From Scytalidium lignicola (Eukaryota > Ascomycota > Leotiomycetes), in the NCBI GenBank assembly GCA_002812745.2, contig NCSJ02000179.1, forward strand, positions 1 to 64,000: a stretch of 64,000 nucleotides of DNA, given 5' to 3'. Under the pieces are notes generated by a model. The model was not told the DNA's origin. It did no database searches and saw nothing but the letters and a program-made list of their open reading frames with translations. Below are positions 11,347 to 24,484 of this stretch, one piece after another (the first letter of the stretch is position 1; every line of letters begins with the position of its first letter). The position numbers were made by a program, and so were the translations under genes.

Positions 11347-13148
11347 TTATACTCGGCACATTCGCCCGTCATTAGCCACGTTCCACACCTCACTACCAAC
11401 ACCCTTCGTAGCATAGAAAAGAGAGTTAGGATCCCACTTCTTCTTAATGGCTAACAGGGTTTTATAGTTAGCGCCAAAAAACACATCTTGGAAGTTTGGC
11501 TGGCGAAAGTCGGCTTCATTCATGTATGCACCACTACCAGGGGTAACAGATTCAAGTTGTGGCACAAACTCATTGGTCATCAAATCCTGGTTGTGGACCA
11601 TATTAGACCAAGGCACCGTGGAGTTCCATGCAGTCGTCAGATATGTATGTATAAGGGCATCGCGCCAGGCAGGTAGAACGGCGTTTGATACGTTGCCTGA
11701 CGTCACTGGTGCTGAGACGTCTGTAGCTATGCCGACTAGAAGGACACCATTCTTAGTGACATTGCGTAGGACAACTTGGAGTCCATCGTTGTTGTTTTCT
11801 ATCACAGAACGCGGGACTAGTCGACTGCCAAACTGATATTCCGAGGCGCCAATGTTGCCATATGGAAGTGGTCCCATGTAGGTGGCGTAATGCTCTTGGT
11901 AAGTCGCAAACTCAGTATAAGACGCTTCAAATGGGATACTGAGATTATTCAGAACATTAATGAATGGGCTGAGAATGGCCTTGACTTGTGCAGAGGTTTT
12001 GTTGTAAGCTGTCAAGGGGTTGATAATGAAGTATGAGTCGGTGAAGTAGTAAACGATCATAGTCCCATTATCGATCATGACAGGAAGTAAAGTATGGAAC
12101 TCCGCCACCGCCTGGTAAAATATGTCTGGGGTCGTGTAGGCGGCAGCAAACTGAAGACCTGCTCCGCTGACCATAGTGTCTGGGTATGTCTTGACTGTCA
12201 TAGAGACTACGACACCATAGTTTCCACCCCCACCGCCGCTCAAGGCCCAGTAGAGATCTGAGTTCTCAGTTCGGGAGGCAGTAACCAAATGTCCGGAAGC
12301 AGTGACGACCTCGAACTGGAGGGTCTGGTCTGCTGCGAGACCGAATTCCGTGCTCAAAGCAGAATGTCCACCACCTTGCGTATAACCACCGGCAATACCG
12401 ACGGTGGGACATTCACCTCCAACTACGACTAGGCCTTTTGTGGAGGCAGCTTCCAAGATTTCATACCCTGCGACACCGGCTCCAACCTTCACGGCCGAGC
12501 CTTGGTAATGGTGGTCCGACCACTCTAGAAACTCAATATCTTTGAGATAATGAGTCCAGACAGAAAGAGCTCCAGCACCGGTAGACCTTCCGAGGAAACT
12601 ATCAACTCGGTCAGTCTCACATACTCGAAGCCAGTGTGCCGAACTTACTCATGGCCTGTGTTGCGGATCACGAAACGGATGTTATTCCTTTCCGCGAATT
12701 TGACACCAGCGATCACATCATCAACCGTTGATACGTTAATAGCGTACCGAACGTAATTCCCAAGAAGGCAAGACTGCGACTCGGCAGTGAACGGGTCACA
12801 ACTCTGATTTGCGAAATACGGCGCCATTACCGATGAGGATGAGTCCAAGCTACCCTGAAGCTTAGAACTGTTATTCACCACGTGCAAAGTCATGGGTAAG
12901 ACTTACTGCGTCTGCACGAGAGTCCATTCGCTTTGCAAAGTGGCACACTCGGTGGCGTTGTAGGCTGGGTCGTGGCAAGGTGTCCCAATGGGCACTGTAG
13001 CAATAAGTCGACCTCCTACTGTGCGATTGAGGCTACTCCAAGCTGTAGTTGATGGCCAACAGGCATCACCAGGGAAGCAGTGGCAGCTGCTAGAAGCCCA
13101 GGCTAGGGAGGACTGGGCGGCTAAGGCGGCAATGATGGAGACCTTCAT
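11347..13148 (-). CDS. Secreted FAD-linked oxidoreductase, berberine-bridge-enzyme-like, bicovalent FAD
   Basis: A PCMH-type FAD oxidase of the BBE-like group, which oxidises small alcohols, sugars or secondary metabolites using O2; the substrate is unknown. Exons are 13148-12907, 12849-12649 and 12598-11347, with introns of 57 and 50 nt, both GT-AG. The joined length is 1,695 nt, in frame, 564 residues. Residues 1-18 form a clear signal peptide. The two FAD-attachment residues of the family are both present: His147 in RNTGHD and Cys211 in GGECPTVGIAGGYTQGGGHS. Further features are the FAD-domain glycine stretch LSGGGGGNYGVV and a C-terminal YATKGVGSE segment of the BBE domain (the usual motif is YxxxGVGS/E-like). 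Many N-x-S/T sites suit an extracellular glycoprotein. There is no sign of damage. It may act in secondary metabolism or carbohydrate oxidation, but no pathway partner is adjacent. Confidence 0.93.
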
Positions 13149-15152
13149 CTTGGCCTCTGACTTCGCAAGGAGAGGGCTGCGAGATGAGTGAAGGGAAAGC
13201 GGCAGCCGGGGGGCATTTTATCTTTCCCTTGGGAAGTAAAGAGAGCAAATGCCACTCGTGAAGCCAATTTCAAAAAAAATCTCCAATCTCCTCCTAGGCC
13301 TCCGAATACCTTGACAACGGGCAGGGGCGGAGCGGCTTTCAACTCTGACCTGTACTAGTACGGACGGTAACCCCTGCTATCCTCCCGAGCATCCGTAGAG
13401 ACTGCCTTCGCTGCCATCATCTTTACTGCGCAGGTTACTGTACAAAAATTGAAGAATGGAAGCCACAAACAGGGGATTAAACAACAAAAAGAAACCAATG
13501 CTGAGTGGATGGAATTATCAAGACTGGAAACACTCGGGATCTCGCTTTCAATTTCTTCTTTTGTTCTTCCCGGTGTTCTTCCATGTTCATATTTCTTCTA
13601 ATAAATGCTCTGAGATGGGGTATCAATAGTCGTTTCCTGAGGTTGGAAGGAAGCCTTAGGGGAAAGGGGTCGGAGCAAAGCCGAATGGAGATATGCTATG
13701 ATAGTAAAACACAGGGACATGCCGTTTCCCAATCACAAGTAAGTCCATGGTTCGCCACGCATTATCATGGCGCAATGAATTAATACACAGCACCCCAAAA
13801 CAACCCTGTCTTCCGCGTTCGACCAGGGTCATGTCCGATCTGGACTGGTAATGCCACAGGCGCAAAGCCAAATCGCCTGATGCCCGTTGCGTACACGTAA
13901 GGCATCCCTGGTATTTGTTCAAATTTGCGCGTGCGAAGACGGATACAAAGATCCTCTCATGTCGTAGACCAACGGAAAGGACGATACTCTGCCTCGAGGT
14001 TCTTGATGAAAATAAGAAGCAGGTCAAAGTGGTGGCGGCGGAAAGTCAAAACCAAGTCCATGCTTCAAAGGCGGGTCGGAGTGGATCGGGCCCCCTGAAT
14101 AAATTCGAGACTTCCAAGTGGACCCCGGTGGCTAGCCTTACCCATGTACTATAACATGGTATTTTAGGATGTTGCGATCTTTCCGAAGATTATCCTGAAA
14201 AAGTTTTAGTCATAATACAAATTGTTAAGTTAGTTATCAGCTAGCAATTATTCATGGCAATTATGTGGCGAGAGAGGGGTAGGTATGGGAACTAAGTGAA
14301 AATGTAACGCTACGAAGTATATACAATGCGTATTGTCAGCACTAGAAGGTAAGCATATCATATGGCGTAATATAGGAAGCTTATTAGTTTTACGGTATAC
14401 CGGGATACTAAGCATATAATAAATAATAGGGGTAATCTTTGAATACCCAAGCCACGCAGCCTACCTTCCAGGCCCAATGACATACATCAACATATTCCCA
14501 ATACTTTCCAACTCCAGTCGCGGTCCACAATTTCCTTTCATGCTTTGGAACAGCAGTTAATCAGCGCTAGAAGCGACATGCATGCAGGTACCGGTAGGGC
14601 ATCAGGTCTATTATTCATCTTACAGCTAAGAGATCTGCCTGCAAGTAATAACTCGCACCAGCCCAGATCGAGTGAAGATTCCGGTGCTATTGGCGGCAGC
14701 TGACGGTGATTTCCGTTCGATTCCTCCGTCCAACCTCAACCCATGCTGTTACGGGGTCGACCTGAGTCGTTGTAACTCACATCCGTCCATCTGCGACAGC
14801 CGGTTGCGTTATCCCTCCCCGCCTTCTAAATCTACGCGTGTTGCGGAAGATTTCCCATTTCGGGTATCTGCTTGGTCGATGGACTCTTCAGCATATAATA
14901 AGACTCTGTGTTAAGGGGTCAACCCGCTGGAACACAAGTAGCCTCTAATCTTGTGTCTGCTCCTCTCCTTGCCATGGCTCGCTTCCCCTTCTCGGGCAGT
15001 AGTCACGCTCAATATTTCACAGTGGCGAACCCAAAATTTGATACATTTGTTGATCTTGTTCCTTCTTGCCATTGAAATTAAAATCCCCTGATGCTTGGCG
15101 ATACCAACTTTTCTCTGACAATCCGCGGTGCGCGTCGCAGCAGAAAGAAAGG
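13149..15152. other. Intergenic region
   Basis: About 2 kb without a supported gene. The left part should hold the FAD-oxidase promoter and the right part the CFEM-receptor promoter. Open frames at 13,500-14,150 and 14,670-14,910 show no recognisable domain or splice pattern. Confidence 0.5.
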
Positions 15153-16664
15153 ATGAAGGCCCTTTTGGCTCTCTTGTTCTTGTTCCTGCTCCTAGCCTCC
15201 GTGGCCGAAAGCTCTCTCTCGTCAGCAATTGCTGAACTACCACCCTGTGCAGTGCGTAACACCCAACTTGAAAGGAAGCGCATCCATTAACGCAGGACTC
15301 TAATTAGCTGGTCTGTCTGGAGGGCGCTCTTGGGAACTCAACTTGTGCGGTCACAAACCAAACTTGTATATGCCTCGACGCATCACTGCAAGCAGAGGTA
15401 GCGGCTTGCGTGGGAAAATCTTGCACCATCAAACAATCCCTTGGTAAATCCCCAAATCGCCCCTGTTTTTAATAATGCCATCTAAGCTTGTGGTTATCAG
15501 TCACCAAGAACGTCACCGACACCACCTGCGATGCTCCAATTCGGAACAGGAGCAGGCCGTACTACGCTCTGTCCATCAGCTTCGGTACCATTTCGGCAGC
15601 AATTGTGCTCGTGAGACTTTTCTCCAAATTCTTCACTCATTCAGAGTTTGGGTTCGATGATTACTTCATTGTTCTTACAATTGGAACGGGCATACCGAGT
15701 GACGTGTTAACCGCCCATGGTATCATTTCCAACGGGCTAGGCAGAGATATTTGGACCCTGACACCCAAACAAATCACCGACTTTGTACGCTCATTTTATG
15801 CCATGGAGATACTCTATTTTTCCCAGGTTGCGTTGTTGAAACTTTCCCTCCTTTGCTTTTATCTGCGCATCTTTCCGGGACCCAAGATTCGGCGACTCCT
15901 CTGGACCACTATCATTTTCGACTTGTGCTTTGGGACAGTCTTTGTGCTTGCCGCTATATTTCAATGCCGGCCTATCAGCTACTATTGGAAGAACTGGGAC
16001 GGAGAACATCAGGGGACCTGTTTGAATGCAAATGGTCTCGGCTGGTCTAATGCTGCGATTAGCATCCTCCTCGATGTCTGGATGCTTGGTCTTCCACTGT
16101 CTCAACTGCCAGCCCTCCAGCTGCACTGGAAGAAGAAGCTTGGGGTTACTATGATGTTCGTTGTTGGGACATTGTAGGTTTTCGGCTCCTATCCCATCCG
16201 AATTCAGTCCAAACTGACAAGCACACAGTGTCACAGTCGTTAGTATTCTACGCCTTCAATCGCTTCTCCATTTCGCGAAATCAAGCAACCCAACATGGGA
16301 CAACTTGGCCGTGTCCCAGTGGTCAACGGTCGAAATCAATGTTGGCATTATCTGCGCCTGCATGCCTAGTCTGCGTGCTCTTCTCGTCCGACTGTTCCCC
16401 AAGATCCTCGGCACCACTCAAAATTCAAAAAGTGCATACTATGGTAATAACAGCCGTAGTTACGCGGGAGGCAACATTTCAGTCAACCGACCAGGCAAAT
16501 CGTTGAATTCTGGTAAACATGATAGAGATGGGGGTGGGATCATGTATTCGCAGAGCTATACTGTGCAGTGGGGGGAGCATGATGAAGTCCAATTAGTGCA
16601 ATTGAGTAATCTTGATACTGAGGCTACGAAGTCCAGTAGCCGAGCTAGTGAAGAAGAGCTGTAA
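15153..16664 (+). CDS. CFEM-domain PTH11-type receptor, complete, four exons
   Basis: A predicted surface receptor of the PTH11 family, in which an eight-cysteine extracellular CFEM domain precedes seven membrane helices. Family members act in host or surface sensing in several plant-associated fungi; the ligand is unknown. Exons are 15153-15251, 15308-15443, 15501-16173 and 16229-16664; the joined length is 1,344 nt, in frame, 447 residues. A signal peptide (LLALLFLFLLLASVAES) is followed by eight cysteines at residues 32, 36, 46, 53, 55, 67, 72 and 88, with the CFEM spacing PxCAxxC and CxCxxA. The first transmembrane segment ALSISFGTISAAIVLVRLFS and the GFDDYF motif follow. The family block IFQCRPISYYWKNWD and later helices are intact, and the tail is hydrophilic and Ser-rich. 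The start is the ATG that begins the signal peptide. All three introns (55-57 nt) splice cleanly. Confidence 0.95.
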
Positions 16665-17817
16665 AGCGACTTAGGATCTTGTTTGTATTTAAAGTTTCAG
16701 TTGTAAAAAGACTTTCGGATATGATACCATAGCTGCAACCTTTTATTTGTTTTTCTTTACCGCGCAGTTAGTAAACAAGTTGCCCAAACTTTGGGTCGAG
16801 CTTAGTGCAAGCAAGCAAGCCAGCAATGTTACAAGATTATTTTATTTAAAACAATCAACTATTTCCTTATTTCATGACTGATAATAAAGCATACTTTACT
16901 TTTTATCGAAATGGCAGTCGAAAAAAGTCTTCTTGAATCTTGAGTTAAAGCTATGTTTTACGCCTTATGGGAAATGAAAAGTTCTCATGGAAGCATGGAA
17001 TTGTTAAGTGAAAATTCTTATATCTACTAACTAGTGTGTGATAAGGCACCACTATTTTCAAGTACGTTTAGAAATTTAAGCATAATCATGTTCCACAAGG
17101 CATTCATTTTGTCATTTTAGTGTTTAATAATGTTAACACTTCATAAAATGTCATGGATCTAAACAGTCATTGAAAATCCACGTCTAATAGTTAAGGTTTA
17201 AAGATCTCTATAATATTGGAAACGTTTCCGTAGAAAAAGACACTGTACAAATTACGTAATCTTCCGTAAAAATTGACACTGTTGGCTTATTAGCCCCTTA
17301 AACCCCTTAATTGAAGGGCCGTCAGGTGATAAGCTTAGGGATCACACCACAGTACACTAGAATCATCTGTTATAATATATCAATTAAGTCCTCNNAACTG
17401 ACTTCTTCTCCAAAATCCTTTAATTTTACCGTTTTTTCTTTATCTTTCCATATATTGATTTCTTGTAATAAACTTGGCTTTATATTTTTATTTATATAAT
17501 TTACCAAGTATTCTTGTATATTCTCTGTAAATGTAAATTCACTTTAGTTATATATTATATATATAAAACCTTAAAATGAAAATCTTATTAACTTACCTTG
17601 AATTTGCTTATCCTCTGACTTTGAACTTGATTTAGTANTTTTTAGTATTTTCACTATTATTCTGAAATTTGTATTCTTGTCCAGAATACTCAAATTTCTT
17701 GATCTGAGTTAATGGAAGTTCGNTTTTTATGTTCAAGATTACTAAATTATGTAAAATTTATTATATTAGCCATAAAATAAGTTGTAAATCAATATTTAAT
17801 TAAATAAACTTGAAAAA

Positions 17818-17857
17818 TCAGTAAAATCAGTAAAATCAGTAAAATCAGTAAAATTAA
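17818..17857. repeat. 9-bp tandem repeat, about four copies
   Basis: The unit agtaaaatc is repeated about four times in tandem, in AT-rich DNA upstream of the helicase-recombinase gene. Confidence 0.85.
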
Positions 17858-18544
17858 AATACTTGCTTTAATAACTGGTTCATCCGATTTAGCTCATATG
17901 ATAAAAACCGATTTTTATTCTTTAAAAAATCAATATAATTCGAATTTTCCCTGTAAACTTGATTAGAATACTTATTAATTATAAAAATAATTAAATATTC
18001 TTAAACTAAAGGAAAATTTAAAATAAAAGGATTATATATATTAACTTACAATGGTTTCTTCACACTAGAATTCAACAAAATCCCAGAAGTAACAATTTTA
18101 ACCCTAAATATATAATTAACACTAATTATAACAATAATAACAATTAATAAATACTTGTTATCTGGATTCTTCTGGATTTTAGAAGAATTTACAAATTTAG
18201 AAGGATATTCTCGACGTTTTCTATATAAATTTATTAGTAAAAATTTATAATAAATCAAATATAATTATTAGTTATTTGTAAAATTAAAGATTTGAATAAG
18301 ATAAAGTGTATACTTACTTAAATACTCGTTGGTAACCTGGAGTATACTGAATGTGAGCCATTTTATGAATTATAATCAAATATATCTGAAAATATATTTA
18401 AATTATAAAGAAAATCAAAGTAAACTAAAGTAGTTTAAAGTATTTAAGTAAGTATAAAGTCAAAATATAATCAAATCTTGATTTACTGCCTTTAAATTAT
18501 AGAAGGATTAGTAGGAATATATATAATTTTAAGAAAATCCTTAA

Positions 18545-18620
18545 ATTCNGAGGATTTTTAATTATTCCNAGGATTTTNGATTTTTTCCAAGGATTTTGGA
18601 TTTTTTCCGAGGATNTTACT
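18545..18620. repeat. About 20-bp imperfect tandem repeat
   Basis: There are three to four imperfect copies of a unit like ttttttccgaggattttgga. They contain several ambiguous bases next to T runs. Confidence 0.7.
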
Positions 18621-19376
18621 TAATTCTGACAATTATGACTCATTTCAAAGGATTACAAAGAATAATCAATTTTGTATATGCATAGTCATCTTCACTTTTA
18701 TGCCTTATATGCCCTCAAGCCCATTTAACCTTCCTAATTTGTATAATAATATGTAAATCCTAATTTTTTAGGATTTCTTTGCATATTCTAACTTATTTTA
18801 AGTAATTTATGTATAGTAATCAATAAATATATGCATTGTAATCTCATCTTTGACNTTGTAAACCCCGAAAACCCCGAATTACCTTGGTTTATCCCACTTT
18901 ACCTTATTAAACCTTACAAATCCTTTGAAAATCATATGATTTTANGTAAATTTCAGCATTTTAAATGGTTTTGAAGGATTTTGTGGCTTTATGCATTGTA
19001 ATCAAGCATTACATACATTCTCCACTTCACTTTAAGTCTAGAATAACCTTGGCTTACTTATAAATCTTAGATTTAAGTATTTACTTATATATACAAGTGT
19101 TTACTCTTTGAATTTTAAAATTCTTCAAGTTTATTATACTTTATAATTTAACTTANATATACTATCTTGANTATTTTGATTATNTTGATTATTTTGATTA
19201 NTTTTTANTTNATTTTACTNATTNTTNNNGATTNTTATCGATTTTTTATCGATNTTNANNTATAAACGTATATTTTTACTTATTTTACCAGTTTTATTTA
19301 TTTCTAGTAAGTAATTAACTCCTTAANTTATTACTTTTAATNATTAACTCTTGTATATCTTTAGACNTTGACTATT

Positions 19377-22300
19377 ATGGCTTCAAATTCTTCTTCAGGT
19401 ATTACTTATACTAAAGTTGAATANATTAATAACTTTTTAAGTTATTCATNTGAATTNAAGACTTTATTCTGTACTTTATGCTCTACAGCTTTAGGAAACT
19501 TGAATTCTATTCAAAATCACCTTCGTTTAGAGCATAAANGTGAGAANAAGCTAGATTNTAAGGTAATACATGATATTATCCTNGNATTAAATGCTANAAA
19601 NTATNAATTTGTAAATATTAAAGATATTACAAAACCTGAACCTTATAAATATTTATTTAAAGATTTAAAAGAAATTAAAAATGGATATATATGTTCTTTA
19701 TNCTCATTTTTAACTNCTGATTATAANNNGTTAANAGTTCATCTTAATAANANTCATATTAGTTAAAAGNNAATNNTAATTNAANGAATAATNCTNATTA
19801 TTNNAAGTCTTATTATNAANATANTATANNNNTACANATNTNTTTACTAANTCTAAGCNAATNTGATTTCTTATTTTATAACTTCAAATAATATTAATAT
19901 TAATAATAATATTAGTATTAGTATTAGTAATAATATTAGTATTGATAATAATATTAATAATTTAACAAATCCAGGTTTTTCTTCTAGTTTAAATCACTTT
20001 GAAGAAGTTATTATTCGAAATTTTCAAAATAAAGAACATAAATCTTTATTAACTCTTATTAGTAAACACAAAGATTTAAAAACCCGAGAATTATCAAGCT
20101 TCTTGATTAATTCTAAATTTCATACTTATTATATTAATAAAAATATTTCAGATTTATTATTATTAATTAATCCTCTGTCAAAAGAAGAATCCTCTGAAAA
20201 TTATAATATTTTAAATAATATTTATAATATTAGCCTGAATTTGATTACTTCTCGATTAGAGCTTTTAATTCCACTTATTAATAGACATTATAAACAGTTA
20301 TTAATAACTGAAAATTTAGATGAAACCAAGAAAGAAATGCGAGATTTTAAAGTAATAGAGCAAAATACTAAAAGAAAATATAACCCTGTATTTTCACAAG
20401 TATTATTATATATATTCAGGCTTTATTTTATAAGAGATCAATTAGAAGATTCTTATCAACCTGATTTACGATTTATATACTCTGATTTAGAGGATCTTAT
20501 TGTAAATATTAAGAATTTAATTAATATTTATGATCAAGAAGATTCTTTATACAAAGAGTTACTTTATTCAATCGAGAATAAAATTATTTACTTATTTTAT
20601 AAATTATTAAACCAGGATTTGACTCAAAAATCCCTGGAAATTAATAGTTTATTTAATAGTCCAATAATTACATATTTAATTTTATCAAGTACTGAGCCAA
20701 GAACTTTAAATTTTAAAGATGAATCAATTATTCAGAATTATACTAGTTATTTAATTTACTTATTTAGACTTTATTTTATCGGTTATTTAGACCTCGAAAA
20801 TAAAAAGCCTAATCAAGTATTTGATGATTTATTTAATACTTATTATTATAAGTTATTAACTAATAAATCTAATAATATATTTGCTGAATTAACTCAAATT
20901 CGAGCATATACTCGAAGAATAAGTAGTAATAAAGTAAAACCTAATCGAGTATTTGATATTAATGAAGATCAAATAGCTATAGATAATAAGGTTATAAGTA
21001 TTCTAAAATTAAAAGAATTTTATACGTCTTTAATTGATGAGTTAGAGAATATCCTTTATCATGATTTATTATTTACTAAAAATAAACAAGATCTTGAATT
21101 ACCTTTACATAATATTCAAGATCAAATATATAATTTAACTGTAGGATTTTATTTTATAGATTATATAACTAATACTCAAGATTTGACTAATTATAAGACT
21201 TTTTTNAATTAAAAAGCTCTTAAATCCTGAAACTTTAATTAATAAGCAATTAGTTAAAGATGTAGATTTTAATACATATAAAATAAATTTTAAGAAGAGG
21301 AATTTACAAGTATTATTAACTAATCGAGTTAAATTCTTAGAACTTCTAATGTTATGTATTTATTTAACTAGTGGCTCTCCTATTCGAGGAGAGGAAATTG
21401 TATTATTAAAATATAAAAATACTTTATTAACTAAATTACGTAATATTTCTATTGATTTTAAATCAAGTTTAATTAGAATTGAGACTAGTTATTCAAAAAC
21501 CTTTAATATTACTCGACTTGATACAAATAATATTCGNTATTTAAGNTATAAATTNAGTAATATATTAAAGACTTATTTANTAATTTTTNTTCCATTTTAT
21601 AACTACCTTGAATTCGAATATTTTAATTATTCAGAATCAAATGCTTATTTATTTACTGATAATAATAATACTCGATTTACAAGTACTCGATTATCAGGNT
21701 TATTAGCTCAAAAATCNNTNATATTTTTAGGAGAACGATTAACATTAAATCCTTATCGACATTTAATATTATATATTATTAAAAATCGAATATTATTAGA
21801 TATTAATATTTCAGATTCAGAAGAGGATTTAATTGAAGATATTCTAGCTAATCACACATCTAAAACAGCTAATTTAATTTATAGCCGAGAAATAAATCTN
21901 GGATTTAATAGAGATTCTTCAATTGAAGGTAAATCTTTAGAATTTAATATTAAATTCTTTGAANTATTTNAATTTACCAACTAANGNNGTAAAGTTCTNA
22001 ATAATAATAAGAATAAGAATAAGAATAAGAATAAGGATAATACTAANTCANGTATTAAAAAGCATAAAANGACAAACTTCAAGCTTAGATGTAAGTTATA
22101 AAAANGTCTAAATCTAAAGCTCGATCTAATTCTACTTCAAGTTCAGTTATAAGCTCTGAATTAAATATTCCTTTATTAACTAATTCAGTAATATTACCTG
22201 AAAGAATAATAAATCGGCGTTTATTAGAGCCTTCAAGCTTAATAAGCTCAAATATCATTGATTTAACTCAAGATAATACACAAAATACGCAAAATACTTT

Positions 22301-24101
22301 AAATTACAAGTATAATAATAATAAATCCTTGTTAGCTTATTTACAGGATTTTTTTCAGGATTCTACAGCTCAGTTTAAGTCTGTAGAACAAGAATTGGCC
22401 TTAGAAGCTATTATTATTAATAAATACCCATTTATTACTTATATTAATGGTACTAGTAGTGGAAAATCTCTGTTATTCTTATTACCAAGCTTTATAAATC
22501 AAAATAATCATATTTATTTTGTCTGTAGTCCACGAGTAAGCTTAAAAGAGGATTTATTACGTAGATCTCTTGAATTAGGCTTAAAATCAACCATTTATGA
22601 TCCTGAAAATATAGAATCTAATTTTATTCAAAATCTAGTTTTTCTTAGCTATGAAGATCTGTTAAATATTAAATTTACCACATATTTAACGAATTTACAA
22701 GCTAGTAATAAAGCTTATACTATATATTTGGATGAAGTTCACTTATTATTACTTGAAAAGGAATTCAGGCCTATGTTCAAGTATATAAATACAATTGTTA
22801 AATATATAACCCAGATTGTATTTTTAAGTGCTACTTTACCTAATTCTTTATTAGAATTATTAGAGAATTTCTTTAAAATACCTTATAATCAAGTAATTCG
22901 AGGTTCAACTACACGAAATAATATTTCTTATAATATTATTGATAAATCTACTTACAATAATAAATCTGAAATCGATATTATCACAGATTTATTAAATACA
23001 AAGATTTATCCTAATTTAAAATCAGGAGAGAAGGTAATTATATTTACTTCTACATATAATAGTGTAGATTACTTAAGTAAATACTTAAAAATCCCTGGTT
23101 ATTATAGTATTAAGGATAAAGATGATAAATCTGATATTCTAAAGGATTTTACAGAGAATTTAAATACTAGAGCTTTAATTGGCACTTCAGCCTTAAAAGT
23201 AGGCTTGGATATATCTCATATTCGATTCTCAATTCACTTATACAAGATTAAAGGCTTAATAAGCTTAGATCAAGGAATTGGACGAATTGGAAGAGATGGT
23301 AAACCAAGTATTAGTTATATTATTACTAATTCTATGGTTAATAATAAAGCTTTTAAGCCAGAATTATTAAATTTACCTGTAAATACTATCGAAGATTTTC
23401 AGAAATTCGATTATAACAAGTTATTAGAGTTTTTAACTACTAAATCTTGTTATAGAACTATTTTAGAAAATTATTTTAATAATAAGACCTTGAATAATTG
23501 TACAGAACCATTAATTAAATGTAGTTATTGTCAAAATAATAATTTAATTCTGAAATTAAGCCAAGGTCTTAATTTACAAGAAGAAATTCGAGTTAGCCAG
23601 AATTTTCAGGTTATAATTGATAAATTGGAGATCTTCTGTAATTTATACTTATTTTGCTTATTTACCAGAGATCTAGAATCTAGCATTGGTCATAATTTGT
23701 ATAATTGTCCAGATAAATCGGATTTTTCGGATTTATATGCTTATTTTAAGAAGAACAAGGAATATATTCGTAAAAACCAGCTTTTTCAAGAAGGAAGCTG
23801 TTGTTTTCAGTGTTATCTACCTTCTAAGATCTGTAGCAATCGAGATATTCACTTGATTTCGTGTAAATATCAGGATATATTGCTTGAATCTTGTTTATTA
23901 GATCGAATTTTAGTTATACACGATAAATTAAGCTTAAAATACTTACAAAAGGTTAACATACAAGTATTAGAAGATGAAGAAGCTTTTTGTCGATTTATAA
24001 GTACGAAAATTGCTTATAATAATACAGATAGCATTAAAGCTTTAGAAATATTCATGGAAATTGATTTACATGTCTTAGATAAATTAAATTTAAATATTTA
24101 A
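19377..24101 (+). CDS. C2H2 / tyrosine-recombinase-like / RecQ-like helicase protein (telomere-linked-helicase type), AT-biased, frame interrupted at Ns
   Basis: A large nuclear protein probably belonging to a mobile or subtelomeric element. From ATG 19377, two C2H2-like fingers come first (CTLC...HLRLEH and CSL...HLNxxH), then an Asn/Ile/Ser-rich linker and a long helical region (20,050-21,200). Next is a tyrosine-recombinase-like region with SGSPIRGEEI, NPYRHLILYI and ANHTSKTANLIYSR, candidate catalytic Arg, Arg/His, His and Tyr. The last part is an SF2 helicase: Walker A NGTSSGKS (about 22,446-22,469), DEVH (about 22,730), SATLP, GTSALKVGLDISH and the motif VI arginines QGIGRIGRDGK. The C-terminus has Cys motifs CSYCQ and CCFQCYLPSKIC. 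The frames 19377-19766, about 19850-21212 and about 22108-24101 are the same; 21213-21984 is shifted by one, which the N at 21206 in a T run would explain. A stop at 19764 lies beside an N-dense stretch. Codons are strongly A/T-ending, yet CAA and CGA survive in frame. The fusion resembles fungal OrsD/TLH-like proteins; that comparison is from memory. Confidence 0.8.
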
Positions 24102-24123
24102 CATGTTTAAATAGAATATTTCG

Positions 24124-24480
24124 ACGAATACATAATATTATATAATAATATGTATATTACTGAAATCAGAAAATTTTTACTTTATCCATTTTGCTCTTTT
24201 CTTTTTTTTTTAATTCCTAATCTTCATAGTTATAACTTAATAAGAGATAAATTTTCTTCTTGAATTTTACTTGAAATTTAAATTTTGTATTTAATTATAG
24301 TTATCTAATATATAATATTATATAATCAAAAATATATTATTTAAATCAGAAGCATTTACTTTATCTAACTTACATAATATTATCTTACAAAATTTCGATT
24401 TTCATGGTTATAATCAAGTATAATATGATTTTCGTAGATTTGAACATGTAAGCCTGATATTTTAGGCATAAAAGCTGATC
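24124..24480. repeat. Approximate 180-bp tandem duplication downstream of the helicase gene
   Basis: Two diverged copies start at about 24,124 and 24,305. Each has an ataatattatataat core, a following aaatcag, a tttactttatc block, and later a ttcat(a/g)gttataa block. The duplication sits directly after the stop codon and may be part of the element's 3' end. Confidence 0.55.
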
Positions 24481-24484
24481 ATTA

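Noticed and set aside
1588..16664. A secondary-metabolite gene cluster (P450, FAD oxidase)
   Set aside because: There is no backbone synthase, and unrelated receptors and an NLR relic lie between the two enzymes.
17818..17857. CRISPR-like array from the short tandem repeats
   Set aside because: The repeats are directly tandem without unique spacers, and this is a eukaryotic genome.
19377..24101. Starship captain (DUF3435) identity for the recombinase-like gene
   Set aside because: The fusion to an SF2 helicase and N-terminal C2H2 fingers is not the captain layout. It resembles telomere-linked/OrsD-type helicases more.
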